Notes: a model not told the origin generated them from the sequence alone. A DNA stretch of 64,000 nt from Bursaphelenchus xylophilus (GCA_904066235.2 CAJFCV020000005.1:5017501-5081500); one strand, 5' to 3'; shown: positions 12,129 through 25,237, numbered from the stretch's first letter. A program made the numbers and translations.

Positions 12129-14099
12129 ATGAATAACATTAGTCTAGCCGGATCGACGGCCTCGCCCGTCGCCGCGCCGGATATCGAAGATGAGCCCGAA
12201 TTGTGGGAAAGTGAGTATACGGTAACGGGGGTCATATTTTGATCTTATAATTGTAACTTACATCGCTCGAAAGATAAAATTATGGAGACTCAAATTTCAG
12301 CATGGTGCTATGGGATGGCGATCATGACGATTACGTGTGTCAGCAGTCCCCTTGGCATCATCATGGTGCCTTTGTTGAGCAAAGCCTTGTACGAACGATG
12401 CATGACTTTCCTTGTTGCGTTGGGCATTGGCGCGATGTCTGGTTCCTGTTTATTTATCCTTCTTCCTCATGTAAGGCATCTTTCTAGGAATTTAACGTCC
12501 CAAAGTTATCAGTCTGTCGGGAAAATAATGTGGATTCGTCGCGCATTGGAATCGCCCATCATCGCCCTGCGACGGCCAGCTGCGGCTGAAGATTTGACGA
12601 GCGACGGAAACGAGGCGAGACAATTTGTTGCGACAAATCCACATTATTTTTCCGACAGACTGGTATGAGATTTTTTTTTTATTTTTTTATTATTTCAGTC
12701 CTTTAACATCACCGAAGTGACATCTATAGATTACCTTCAAAAGTGTTGGCTCATTGTGGGGGCGTTGTATGGATTCTTTGCCATCGATCGCCTGTTACAA
12801 TGTCTTTTGGAGCTACGAAGAGTATGTTTCGTATCAGATTATCTAAATTTTATGTTCAGAGAAGACAAAACAAAGCCAGGATACATGCAACTACTTTGAG
12901 AATGTTATCTCATGATCATAAAGATGTGGAGAATGTTCAATTCAAAATTAATGGCAATTCAAAACATAATCAGGATAACATGGAGAAGGATATCGAGAAA
13001 ATTAAGGATGAAATTGATGTTTCCATGCTGTCAAACACTTTAGCTAGAACGGTAATTCCAATTAATTTTAATCTAATGCAAATATACACCTTTAAATCTA
13101 CTAATTTTATGTAATACAAATGCATTATGTAAGCCTGGTCTTGACATTTCGCTTTAGTTCTCAACCCGTCGTCGAACCGCGGTAATAAAATCAGAACCCA
13201 TCGACAATGTCCAATATCAATCTCCAAATGGTTCAGTCCTCGAAGTAGATGTCCATAGTCTCGCATCAAGACCTTGCAGTAGACAGCAGAGTCGCCTTCC
13301 ATCTCCGGCAACATCCCCAGCTCACTCTCCAGCCACTACTCGTACTACCAAAATGAAGGATTCACCGACTTCGGATTCATCGTCAGAACAACTAGAAGTG
13401 GCTGTAGAAGTTCATGAGAGGAAAGTTGTGGACAAAAAAGAGTTGGAAGTGGCCAGTGTCGCTTATATGATTATATTTGGGAGTGCTGCCAACAACTTTG
13501 TCGATGGAATGTCAATTGGCGCGGCTTTTAGCGACAGTGTCATCAGAGGAGTCAGCATTGGAATGGCCGTGGTCTCTCAGCAATTCCCTCAGGAGTTGGG
13601 TAAGTGCAATATTAGTATTTGGATTGAAAATAAACGTTTCCAATCATAGTTCAATTGTTTACTTGCTGGTTTCAGGTACTCTTGCCATTCTAATAAACTC
13701 CGGCTTGGGTTTGAAGAGGACATTACTGGTCCAGATCATCCCCATCATCATGAGCTATCTCGGCTTCGGCGCCGGGGTTGTTCTGGATAACTTGGATGAC
13801 AGTTACGACTCGTTCATCTTCTCCATCTCCGCCGGAATGTATTTGTACATATTTTTGGGGACCTTGGTAAGTTATAAATAGTTTTCTAGCAAAGCAATTA
13901 TAAAAACCTTGCTCAACATTATCTAATCGTTGGGCTGTAACCTGATCCTTTTTAGCTTCCTGAGATCCGAGATGCGTTCAACGAACTTCTGAAGAACGAT
14001 CTGAGTGAAGCCCTGTTGACCACCGTCCTTCAATTCACGGGTATCATGTTTGGGACAACCTTCATGTTTTTGATGAACGTCTCCAATGATGAGATTTGA
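12129..14099 (+). CDS. ZIP (SLC39) family membrane protein with substituted metal-site residues
   Basis: Seven exons (12129-12210, 12301-12470, 12699-12821, 12860-13051, 13158-13599, 13676-13866, 13956-14099) give 447 aa. Fold evidence: an N-terminal helix pair (YGMAIMTITCVSSPLGIIMV; GIGAMSGSCLFILLPH), a third hydrophobic span (WLIVGALYGFFAIDRLL), a long charged loop of about 150 residues, then helices 4-8. Helix 4 reads NNFVDGMSIGAAF where ZIP transporters usually have HNFxDGLAIGAAF. Helix 5 reads QQFPQELGT where LIV-1 type proteins have HExPHELGD or EEFPHELGD. So the helix-4 His and both helix-5 His/acidic positions are replaced by N, Q and T, leaving one Glu. Transport of zinc, iron or manganese is therefore doubtful; a regulatory or non-transporting paralogue is possible. 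Intron 2 holds a MITE. Confidence 0.88.
12510..12662. mobile_element. Short palindromic element (MITE), copy 2
   Basis: Same inverted ends (CAGTCTGTCGGG and complement) and same 153 bp length as the copy at 3899. It fills most of intron 2 of the ZIP gene; the acceptor TTATTTCAG follows 36 bp later. Its own arms begin with GTGGATTCGTCGCGCATTGG and close with the near complement CGACAAATCCAC. Confidence 0.87.
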
Positions 14100-14208
14100 T
14101 TTGGACATCAATCAATTATAATAAGAACCAGTAAACTTGTGATATAAAATTTATAATTATTTCGCTACCAACGCTTTATAGCTGACAAATATTAACAATT
14201 GCACTTCC

Positions 14209-15263
14209 TCATCCCATAACTGCGGATTTGGCGGTGACCTAAAAAGAAATTCAAATAAAATCAATAACCAATCAATAGTGTTGTACTATGATATTGCCAC
14301 CAAATTCTTACCTGAGCCTTTTCATATTCAGCCAGAACTTCCGCCTCCCTCTTGGCCAAATTACCCACCGCTTCGACGAACAATTTCTTGGCCTTTTCTC
14401 CATTTTCCCGGAGAGTTCTGTCCACGAGATCAACCGAAACACCTTCCGCGTCATCCTTCCAGCAGTCATAATCGGTGGACAATGCGATAGACTGATACGG
14501 GATTCCCAATTCCAACGCCAGAATGACCTCAGGGACGATTGTCATATTGATGACGGTACCTCCCCATTGACGGAACATATTACTTTCGGCTCGGGAAGAG
14601 TATCTCGGGCCTTCGATACAGACAATCGTTCCATTCTTGTGATAGGAGATCTTCTGGTTTTCTGCAGTCTCGATAAGGATCTGAAATAAAACAATATATC
14701 GGGACTAAATTACCAACATTATTCAAGCCAACTATTCTTACCTCTCGGACCTTTTCGTTGAACGCTGGATGGCACGGGATGTGGCAAACACCCTGAAGTT
14801 CTCCTGGGTTCTTTCCGTAGAATGTTTGCAGACGTTTGTGGGTACTATAAATACGAATAACCATTGCTCCGCTACCCTACCGATCAATAAAAGAGTCCAC
14901 AAACACGAAATCACCAGGCTTAATATGCTCCACCAAACTGCCAGACGCATTAGAAGCTATGATGACATTAACACCTAAAAACTGCATATTCATTCAATTT
15001 GATTAATTAACTGGACTTTGTGTTAGCTTTGACCTACCAGCTTCCTTGAGAGCCCACAAATTAGCTCGGTAATTGACTCCAGTGGGATCAATGTCATGTT
15101 TCTTACTGTGTCTTGACAACAAAACACAAGGCACACCATGAATGGTCCCTTCTTTCAACTTATCAGACGGTTTTCCAAACGGAGTGTCATATTCGACCTC
15201 ACGGACATTCTCCAGAATCTGAGGATCCTCCAATCCAGTTCCTCCGATGATACCAACCTTCAA
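14209..15263 (-). CDS. MTAP: S-methyl-5'-thioadenosine phosphorylase (PNP/MTAP family 2)
   Basis: Cytosolic enzyme of the methionine salvage pathway: methylthioadenosine plus phosphate gives adenine and methylthioribose-1-phosphate. Exons on the minus strand: 15263-15038, 14974-14881, 14844-14742, 14680-14312, 14238-14209; 273 aa, close to the human 283. Landmarks: [18 protein letters not shown] at the start, [61 protein letters not shown] and [10 protein letters not shown]. The IDRT phrase and the TDYDCWK substrate loop favour MTAP over purine nucleoside phosphorylase. No frame break. It lies 541 bp downstream of CCZ1 on the same strand, perhaps too far for a simple operon but not excluded. 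Confidence 0.94.
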
Positions 15264-15804
15264 TCAGCCATTATGTTACCCATGAATGTTGTAGATGACA
15301 AAAGGCATCACAAACATATTCAAAGCTTACCTTTAGTCTTCCAGGCATGTTATTTTGACAAAAGTGATTTCAAGAATGTTCGGAAATGTCTGAAAAGCTA
15401 ACGAAAAAATACTTTAAGATTTTTTTCAATAAAAAAAGACGATCCTTTGAATAAACAAAAAAAATATGAACAGTTATTCGATGTCTAAAAGAATTCCAGC
15501 CAAATTGATAACACAGATAACACCATTAGTGAACTCTAGACTCGCATCATTTAACGCTAAGGCCCTCTAACTTGACATAAAAAATCGTAATCTCAATACA
15601 ACACAAAAGCCTGATCATCAAAACAGAATAGAATGGTTAGTAAAGCATAAAAATAAAGCAACTGAGAGTTCAAACAGCGATAACTATATTTCCAAAGAAA
15701 AAGTAATATCACGATTTATCAAAAACAACAATAAAGATATATAAGTCAACTTTAAACAGTAATCAACATTAGAACCAACCAACATCTTCGCGAAAAATTC
15801 TGGC
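15264..15804. other. Spacer between CCZ1 and MTAP
   Basis: AT-rich, 541 bp. Holds the CCZ1 3' end and the MTAP upstream sequence. No coding exon is supported. Confidence 0.5.
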
Positions 15805-17723
15805 TCATGAAAAGTGTACATGTTGAAAATAATTGGCAATAATTGAATTTAAATGGCCTTCCACTTCTCCCAGAGTTGTGCTTTGAGCATTTGGGATGAA
15901 AACGATCAGAACTCGACCCGTGGATTTCTTAAAAACAACCCAAATATCTGACTCCAACTTCAGATTCACTTCGGTGGTCCGATCATTGCACTCGATAAAT
16001 TTGTCAAACACATCGTAAATGGCACTAAAAAATTGCATGCGTAGATGTAACAAGCAAACCAAAGTAAATTCTTACCTAGACATCTCAGTGCTGAAAGTGA
16101 TTGGACTTGAAGATGGAGAAAGCGAGGAAAGACTCGTTTTGAATGATTTACTCTCAGTGTTGTAGTAGATAAAATGGAAAGGAATACCCGATATCACCGG
16201 CTGAATTGTCTCCGTTACCGTCTCCGCCATTTCCGAAGCTAACTGACATAATCGAGGAGACAAAAAGTGGCCAAATCTGGTCAGCAAATGATCCAAATTT
16301 TGCGTTGTCTCTTTGATCAACATGATCATTGTTGCGTTGAGAGTTCGATAACAAACCTGAAAGCTGAAAACTGCAATCTTCATCAAACTTACCATATAAT
16401 GTCTCTCCATCTCTCGCGTTTCACTGTTCTTTACCCATATTACCGAGAAATTTCCTTTACTCGGGGCAAAATCAAATGCAAATTTAACAAATCGCCCAAC
16501 TTGAGCACTGAAAAATGAAGAATGGTATAAAAAGACCTAAACATCGTAAAAATTTATATAAGTTGCCTTACCATGAAACAGATTCTGGTTGAAGTTCACT
16601 TTTTAAAGCTGATGGAATCAGATGGTCAACTACAAGGTCGTAATAAGTCTTGAGATCTTCTCTGGGCACCGCAAATTGCGCCAACTTGTTCTGATATAAA
16701 AACATGGCCTGTTTTATCTCCAAGCATTGCTCCATACACTGTTCTACAAAACATTGAGTCTGCAGAAACAGATTGGACCCTAAGGGCATAAAACTAATTC
16801 CATCAAAGACATCAATCAATGGAATGGGAGAGAGCTTGACTGTTGGCAGATAAGTGGTAAAGAAGGCATCCAAGATTTCAATCATCAGGTCCTTTCCGTA
16901 CTTTAAATTATATTCAAACCCTCGATTGAAGAGCTTAAAAGTTTTGTAGATTCGTTTTACGGTCTTCAGAAGTGCGCCTTGATGAGGAAAGAAGTGAAGA
17001 GCCTCGCATTTCTCCTTGTTAAACGCTGCTCCTATTATAAATCCCCCTTCGACTGGCAGAATAACAGAAACCAGCTGCTGGGAAGTCAAAAAACGATGTT
17101 CAGAGGAATTTTCAATGCCAAACTCACTAGTAAAGTTGATTACGGCTTCCGAAAAACTGACGAGGTCAAGCTGAAATAATCCTGTAAGTATCATGTTGTT
17201 TGCCATTCTGAATTCCGATTTTTTAATTTAGATACTGTAAATTAATACAAGGCTCATACAAAATTCCTTTTTATCATCCGACCCAGCTCGAGCTTTTCTA
17301 CGCAACTCGCCGTTTCGAATCATACGTGAAAAATCAGAAATTTTGATAATGGTTAACATTAACGTTTCCACACTTGCGTCTCCTTTCACTTTTGACCAAA
17401 AAAAAACAAACTTTGAAAATTAGGCATTAATAAAATCCATTTGCAAAACTATGATAAAAAATAAAAATTTTGAGTGCCTATAACCCATAAAAACAAACAG
17501 TATAAAATTGAAAATACCTTACCTTACGCTTATCACTCTCATCTGGCGGCCAAAAATAGACCAATTTCTCCTTTTCTTGTCCTTCTTTCCGGCCATATTC
17601 AGGATAACTGACAAATAAATAATCGAGGAGATTTATAGCATTAAGATCAGCCGCTGGCTCATTCAAAGCCACTGGCTCTTGTTTAGCAAAGACTCCAGAG
17701 TGGAACGGAGAATAGGAAAACAT
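15805..17723 (-). CDS. ccz-1: Vacuolar fusion protein CCZ1 homologue
   Basis: CCZ1 pairs with MON1 to form the guanine nucleotide exchange factor that loads RAB7 on late endosomes and phagosomes. Minus-strand exons: 17723-17523, 17170-16572, 16507-16393, 16356-16076, 16024-15805; 471 aa against 482 in human. N-terminal longin-type segment LLDYLFVSYPEYGRKEGQEK then LVYFWPPDE matches the CCZ1 opening (FFIYNP...EGEEEKKILFYHP). It is followed by a second part with VSFSEAVINFTSEF. Later parts VCYRTLNATMIMLI and LVIFIPNAQ-like VLIVFIPNAQSTTLGEVEGH complete the three-longin layout. Intron 3 is just 36 bp. The exon 2 start at 17170 was chosen over the upstream in-frame ATG (17206) because it joins to the preceding exon like the homologues. 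No MON1 in the window. Confidence 0.85.
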
Positions 17724-19661
17724 CCCTGGCAGTATTATGTCGGCATGATCAATAAATTTCTAAAATTATAAAGTACATCACAGTTAAAACAAACTTCGTC
17801 GCAAACGAACAATATCCAGTCGCGTATATGCTCTAAAACCTCGTAGAAACCTAAAAATTAATTTTCTAATTTTGTTGAAAAATAAAATATTCTTGACACT
17901 TCACCGAAAACCAATACCAAGTAAGCGGAATGTAAAAATGCTCTTTTTCTCGAGCCTCTTTTTCGTTTCCTTTGTTTGACAGCTAATGCGAACGTGCGTT
18001 TCTTTACTTTTCTGGTTAGAAGAGTCAGAAAACGCCAGGCGATTGACTATTTATGTTCAAATATATTGTTTTAGACCTGTACTCCGCTTTCCAATCATAA
18101 TTCGTGATAGTTTTCTTATGAATAAATTACGAAAATCAAAATGGAGAATTTTAGGTAGTTATCGACGTTTCCCGGTTTATTTTAAGGATGAAATTACCGC
18201 GCGCTTTAGAAAATCATTTTTGTTGACGTACATGGTTAATTTTAGGGTTATTTCCACTTTACACAAAGTTTTGTTGTATAGACGCTTTATAATCGAATTT
18301 TAGGCGTAATTCCAATGAATTATGTATTTTCCCCGGCCGAATTTGGGGATTAACCTTATTTTTACACAAAACGTTTACGTCCTTTTGCCTGTATTTCCTA
18401 ACTAATGTAATTTCGATCTCTTTAAGAGGGTTTACAAGTCCATTTGCATCGTACTGGTTTAGTATAATATCCATTTTGTGATTTAGTCGCGATTATTGTC
18501 TAAATTAATGCTCTTTTATGTCGGTTCTTCTCGTTTCGGAAAATATTATGCCATTTCTGTCTGTCCTCCGTCTCCGAAACGGACTTTTAATTCACCTTGT
18601 TACAATTTTTTCGAGGTCTCTTTCGCTCTTTTCACAAAGTCTTATGATTACATTTTGTCACGTAAAATAATGTAGTTCCTTTTCGTATGAGTTTGTATGT
18701 CTAAAGATTTGAAATGTTACACTTTACTCGGCCTCCTCCAAGGGCACTCGACGTTTGAGGGTTCAGATGTAAATAAAATTAAATTCTAAAGACAAAAAGC
18801 GGTGGCTTGGCCAGAACTTTTTCGTCTGAACTTATACGGAGGCTTTATTTCAGCTCAGAAATATAACATTTTATTCCTTTTTGAAAATATGGGTTTTGTA
18901 GGAAGCTCTGGTTTTTTACTCCTCGTGGACGTGTGAATTTTATAGAGATGAAGTTGGGATTGATCTTTAAAAAAGAAATTTTAAAGGGCATTACAGAAAG
19001 GAATACGTGAGAATTGGAGAAGTCGTCTTAAATATCATGATTAAGACTATAAGTCATGCTTTGAGATAATATTCCTATAATACTTGCATGGTCTTCCATT
19101 GGCTTCGCCCAAACCATTTCATCGAATCTTTCCGAACTTGAAACCCATTTTTTGTCTCCATTTTCGGTGACGGGACGTGACTTTCTGCAGATTCAGGTTT
19201 GAATACCTAAACAGGCCATAGCAGACGCTTTCCTATCCAATTTCAGCCAACTTTTTTCTTCGCTCAAATTGCTTACGTGCATCTTAACACGTTCGAAAAC
19301 ACGGTTTGTCTGAGCCCTCTCCGATTCCCCGGCTCTCTCTTGGTTTAGCTTTTTTGGTCGCCTGGACGGAATCTTATATTTGTTCGTCTAGTGGGGCAAA
19401 AGTTGGAGGAGAGAATACGAAATATCTTTTGTTGTAGCGGAGTAATCACCGGGAATAACTCCAATATTTTGTTCTGATTGAATTGATAACTTAGGGCGCT
19501 GTTTAATAAATCTTGACAGCTTTTTCTTCAAATCTCAATTGTTCGGAAATTGTTGACATTGATTAGATTAATCATTGTTTTTGCGATTATAAATATCTTT
19601 TTGATGTCGGGAGTTGTTTACACAAATTCAAATTACTTTAATGATGATTTCAGGTCCTGGA
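17724..19661. other. Divergent intergenic region, CCZ1 to egl-9
   Basis: About 1.9 kb separating two divergently transcribed genes. Open frames are short and without family features. An AG acceptor (ATTTCAG, 19648-19654) stands just before the egl-9 ATG and may be a trans-splice site. Confidence 0.5.
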
Positions 19662-22600
19662 ATGGAAAAGTCCTCCTTTCACGCGGCTGCTTTCCAATTT
19701 GCTTTAAATAATAATCCCAATTCCGTCTCCCTGAGCGCCCTTTTGAATGCCGCCGAAGCCAGTAAGTTGATTTTATGTCTATCCGGTGGTGTTTTTGGCG
19801 TTTTGATCCAGAAGAATAAGATCGTTTCTGATGTCTGATTTCGTTCTAGATGCCAGAACACCTCAGATTCCATCAGTTCTTCTTCCTAACTCCAACAACT
19901 TCATTCCAGCGGCTCTCCAATCCCTGAATCCAGATTCTCAATCCCAATCCTCATCATCTCACAGTTCTGACCACATCTTTGCGGTCCCTCGACCTTTGGC
20001 CCAAGCTTCTTTGGATGCCACGACCTTATTCTCGCCTTCATCTAGTCTGAAATCGTCTTTCATTTCTAAAACAACGTCCTCTTCCAGAGGATGCAATTTT
20101 TGTGGTTCTCTCAATGGACAGACCCAAAAAGATCTGATCGAATGCGATGGATGTCGTCAAGTGTCATATTGCAGTGATCAACACAAGGTGAGTGTTTGCT
20201 GTTCTCATTACTGAATCACGGTATGTGCTTTTTGGAAGGGGAGGGTTATATATTGGATATCGCAATGGAGAATATCAACTTTTAAGTTTGACGCTCCATT
20301 CCGGTGATCTAATGTCTGTGGGAGTGTTTTTATGCGCAATTATTTCGCGGGAGACGGCTAACCCCGAAAACGCACGTTTTTTAGTGTTTTTGAGATTGTT
20401 TTGAATTCGGAGATTGACAATCGGGGAAACTGAAAAATACGGCAACGATCCATAATGGGCAGATTTGGAGAATTCGTTCGAATGTCGTAGATACCATTAC
20501 ATCTTTGCTAAAAATGTGTAATTAGGAAAAGCGAATAAATTGTAAGTGTAAAGAATTTTTAAAGTGCAATTTTCGAAAAAGTGTTAGGTCTGATCTAATA
20601 TTGTTAGAAGATCATTGTTTTAAGTCAATTTCTACGACGTCACATTTTTAAAAGGCTTAACACTTATAAAAATTTTCTAGTATGACATCATTTCTAACAT
20701 TGTTACATCAAAATTAACGGTTTTTTCAAAGTTATATTTTTTTGAATTGGCATTTACAGTTCATAATTTTTTTCGAATTTTACAAAGATTTAAGGATTTC
20801 GATGATATTTGAACGATTTATCAGAATTTTTCCATTATGGCACTGTCCATTATGCTCTGGCCATTATGGGATCGGCCCATTACGAACCGTTGCCGTATTT
20901 TTCAGTTTCCTTAATTGTATTATTCCCCAAATGACGACGTTCCTTTTGAATTCTTGCAAAAGGGCGTCAACGAAGGAAGGTTTCGGGATATCCCCCTTGA
21001 AAAGGTCGAAACAGATGGTCGGGTCATTGTCGCTCCTTGATTATAAAGTGAAAGCTTCCATTGGATGACATTGGGAAAGGTTTTGGACTAGAATAGAACT
21101 AGAGTTTGTGGTTGAGATTAGCCAGGATAAAATTTCAAGGTTTAGTGGATTTATTGGTTAGGCCGGAGTGACTATGTTCTTGGAGAATTTAAAGCTTTTG
21201 TAGGTTGTATCTTGTGTTTGCTCTGAACAGTTGCAAATGAGCTGTCAAATGGCCGAAGCCTTGTTTCCCCTCTGGGGATTTGGCTGCCAAATGGCGGTTT
21301 TACGTGATTTTGCAAATAATTTTAATTTCCCAGCCCCCTACTCTGGTGTAATCTATTTTTGAGGCCATAATTAGTTGCAAAATGAATAGGTTGTGGGTCA
21401 GTTGGAGTCTATGCTGGGAATGGGAGTAGCAAATGAGGTTGTGTCGTAAATTGCGAGCAAGGAGAATAAGAATCGTTGTATCATCAGCTACAGTAACTTG
21501 TTTTTGACACTTGAATGGTTGATTGTAAAAAGGAATGACCGAAATGGATACTGTAGAAGGTGAAGAACCATTTTGGGAAAAGTACAGTACAGATACATAG
21601 TTTATGATGCTTTTAATATATATTTACTGTCGTCTAACCATGACATTACCTATTCTAATTTCTCACCTTAATGCTTTCTGTGAAGTCTTTGTTATTTCGG
21701 ATTTCAAAATGTTGATCTCGTCTTTGTCGTTTAATTACGCAAGAAATGGAAAAAACCTTGTCAGGGAAGGTGACCGGAAGGGATAATGTCGGAAAAGAAG
21801 GGGTCTCTTCTGAGCTCCCTTTCTTCTTAGTCACGGTTTGTTTTGTCAGGCATTACTCATGGTGACAAGAAAAATCAAATGTCACCTCTTTATTCCAGCG
21901 GGTTCTTAGAAGTCTCCAACGGTTTTGGCCATGCTTCAATGGAAAAAGGGGCTAATTGCCATCAATTTTATTTCCTCGCCCTCCTCATAAGCCGTGTTAT
22001 CTCTTCTCCCTCTTGATTCATCGGTTCGAAGGAGAGTATTGACTAGATATTTGTTCGTTTTTTTTTCTTTCCATTGCTCACCATTCTGTTTGAATTTGCA
22101 CGTATACTTCAGCTTTTCCGCGTGCACTCTTTCGCCGCACTGTTCCTTTCTCTTCCATCCCACCACCGAGGAGAAAGAATTCGCAGTTTTCGGGAGGAGA
22201 AACGGAGGAACCCGGGCTGAGGAAACTCCGCGGAATGGACATCGCATTAGGCCGGCTGGGCACCCATCAGGGCGGATCAACTGGCCATCAGAAGGGGTCA
22301 TATGATCTATAAGATGATGCCTCAGGGCCTGAAGTCATTTCGAAGGTCTTCTTCGAAAAGATGCATTTCGATTACAAAAACTACGGTAGGAACTGCTGAT
22401 TAGCTGGAGATGATCCACATGTTGAAAAATAGGTTGCAGTTAGCCTAAGATTAGTTGTTTGCTTTTGTTCCAACTTAAGTCTTAAGTTTGTCCTGTCTGA
22501 AAAGAGTGGGGATACTGTAGGATAGGGTGACTTTTTGTCCTTTTTCTTCTTAAGAATAGCTGGATATTATGCCATAACTAATCCAACTCTCTTCGGGTTG

Positions 22601-25237
22601 TTCTTTTTACGTGTGGAAATTGAGAAGTCACCCAGAATGGGAATTACTTTTGTCTTTACTCCACTATTTGATCGTAACCGTAGTGATGGGAACACAGGTT
22701 ATCGTTCCGAACGCCTTGGAAGAAGCCCTGGGGTTTATCTGACAGAACTCCCTTATCTTACCTCGAGATTGGAAAACAATAGTTTTAAAAAGTTGGGCTA
22801 GGGAAGTCATGAGTAATATAAAGTTGAAAATTTCATGGTATTTTAATGTAGATTATTTGTCGATGTAATGGATTTTATTTTTTATGAAATTATGGACTTC
22901 TCGCTTAATGAATAGCGCTTCGGAATCTTTTTTAATTTGCTAAAGAAACTTTTTGCATATGAGATTGCATGGAAAAGCGTGCAGTTCCAAAGTTTACCTG
23001 TTATTTGCGAATCTGGCTTGTTTTCTTGGGATTCGCACGTAAATGGTTAATTTGGATTTTTGGAGGCTCGATTTCACAAGGCACAAGGAGCACAAAAATT
23101 AGGTAGATTGAGCGTTATATTTTCGTTTCGACCGGTCGAATAGTTTTTCCTTTCGGTGGTTTTTTTGACGATTTTTCAAGAACTCTTGTCAATTCTGAAC
23201 GTAAAGTATGAATTGCAGAAATTCGATTGGAAGAAGCACAAACCCATTTGTCGGACGACACAAATGCGCATTGCCACCCACAATCAGCAGAACCTGAACG
23301 AGCCCATGGACACGTCCGTCGACTCGATCATGGGAAAAAGTGCCAGTACCGGTTCTCTCCATTCAATGTCCGCCAGTTGCTCCAGTTCAGGTATGCCATC
23401 CTTGTGATTTTTCGGTTTGTTGTATACTGTCTGGATGACTCTTGGTTTAGCGCTTTTTTAATCGTGAGTAATCTGGGATCTAGTGTTTTTGCTATCAAAG
23501 GCGGGTCAAATCCGAGGTTACGTGAGCATCGCCTGCTTTTTTACGACCTCACTTTCTGTTTGAGGCCCTTTTCCGCTTTTTGCTACATCTCTCCTGAGGT
23601 TGGCATACTGTAATTCCAAAGAAACTGGAAATGCGTGACCTTTTGACTGTTTTAAATGCATTAATTCAGAAGTCAAGTGGACAATATAGCATCTCAAAAG
23701 ATTCGTAAAAGCATACTGTAATATTTAAAGCCCCATCCTCACTCTCGATTCCCTAGATACGTGTAGATGGGGAGGCCCGGAGTTGTTGACAATAAGCTCT
23801 TTGCAGGGTTTTCGGATGTTTCGTGCAGCTCGAATGGATTGGGACAAGAACGTTTGATCGAAACGGATGATCCTGATATCAACATTATTGAGACCGATTC
23901 TTCGCCAAGGAAGGTGCAGAAGCGCCGAATGAGTGACGAGAATACCCTCAACCCTCAGGGCAAGCCATACAAAGACCACTCCAAAAATCTCCTTTTTAAG
24001 GTATATTGTAATATCGTGATTCTTATGCAGTTTTATAGACCACATTACAAGATCATATGAAGTCTTTGGCAGCGTCTGGATTGGCCTTAAATAAGCACAA
24101 GGCAATTGCGTTTCGGCTTCGGGTAAGTATTCATTATTTTGAAATTCACACATGCGGATTGGGTAGTAGACAAAAAAAAATTTTTTTTAAGTATATCGCG
24201 GAGCATGTGATACGATCTCTGAATGAATATGGATGGGCCGTGGTCGATAACTTTATGGGAAAAACGCATTGTCAATACACGTATAAGGAGATCGAACAGC
24301 TCTATAATCGAGGAGTTTTCAAAGAAGGACAACTCATGGAGGCCAAGGACCCTCAAGTTTTGCCAACCAAGGATATTAGAAGTGATAAGGTACGTATCGA
24401 ATACTGTTACGTTATGTGTTTACATTTGAGATACTTATGGATTTTCTTTTAGATATACTGGTTTGATTCGTCGGAAAGCAAGGCCCGGGATGCGGTCACC
24501 ATTCGGTTGCTGGTGTCGATGATCGATTCTGTGATTGTACATTTCCAAAACCGAATCCCCCCATATCAGATTGCGGGTAGATCGAGAGCCATGATTGCAT
24601 GCTATCCGGGTAATGGCACTCGATATGTGAAACATGTAGATAACCCCATCAAGGATGGACGGTGCATCACCTCCATCTACTATTGCAATGACGATTGGAT
24701 CCTCTCTGAGCATGGTGGTACTCTCAGATTGTATCCAGAGACCTCGCGCGTTCCCATGGACATTGACCCTCAGGCGGATCGGCTGGTCTTCTTCTGGTCG
24801 GACAGGAGAAATCCCCATGAAGTGTTACCTGTCTTCAGACATCGGTAAGGGATTGATTTGATTGATATAGTTGTTTAGATATGCTGTTACTATCTGGTAT
24901 TTCGATCAGAACGAGAAACAAAAGGCGAAGGAGAGACAACGGGAAGAGGAGAGAGAACAGGCTGGCCAAGGCGAGATTATCGACCGGTCGAATGTCAATT
25001 CAGCTCCCATGCCAAGAAAGCGTAAGATTTAATTCACTAAGCACGATCTCCTATTTTAAAACCTGTATACTCAATTATTGTTTAGCATCTCCTCCCCGAG
25101 TCGACCAACCCATGGACACATCCTCGGCACGGGTCAAATATCGCTCAAGATCCCCGGGCTTTGATGAGGATGATGATGAAGACCAACAAGGTTCCGCGCA
25201 GCCTGCCAAGAAATATGTCCCTGACTTTGAAGTCTAG
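19662..25237 (+). CDS. egl-9: HIF prolyl hydroxylase EGL-9 (EGLN/PHD)
   Basis: Oxygen sensor: an Fe(II)/2-oxoglutarate dioxygenase that hydroxylates HIF-1 proline and sends it to VHL-dependent degradation. Nine exons (19662-19761, 19850-20187, 23219-23390, 23807-24000, 24039-24122, 24192-24389, 24453-24844, 24879-25021, 25086-25237), 590 aa. An N-terminal MYND zinc finger is split by intron 2: CNFCGSLNGQTQKDLIECDG and CRQVSYCSDQHK before it, DWKKHKPIC after it. The catalytic core has the iron ligands HVD (in YVKHVDNPIKDGRC) and the distal His in DRRNPHEV, plus the 2-oxoglutarate Arg in FRHRYAVTIWYFD. The tail is acidic and Ser/Pro-rich with a basic-rich KQKAKERQREEEREQ helix. Intron 2 is 3.0 kb, unusual beside introns of 34-88 bp, and contains an inverted-repeat element. 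Start chosen because it follows an acceptor. Confidence 0.96.
20424..20914. repeat. Inverted-repeat element in egl-9 intron 2
   Basis: The left end (20424-20461, GGAAACTGAAAAATACGGCA then ACGATCCATAATGGG) is matched in reverse complement at the right end (20877-20914, CCCATTACGAACCGTTGCCG then TATTTTTCAGTTTCC). Inside, a second inverted pair (ATTGTTAGAA / TTCTAACATTG) and a short CCATTATG reiteration occur. About 490 bp. Looks like a non-autonomous DNA transposon; no target duplication identified. Confidence 0.65.

Noticed and set aside
17171..17206. CCZ1 start at the ATG giving MANNMILTGLF
   Set aside because: An upstream exon (17723-17523) with the conserved CCZ1 N-terminus joins in frame to 17170, and the extra residues have no counterpart in the family.
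21936..22305. Overlapping 100-120 aa frames on both strands in egl-9 intron 2
   Set aside because: Low-complexity, no domain, and both strands are open equally, as expected from base composition.
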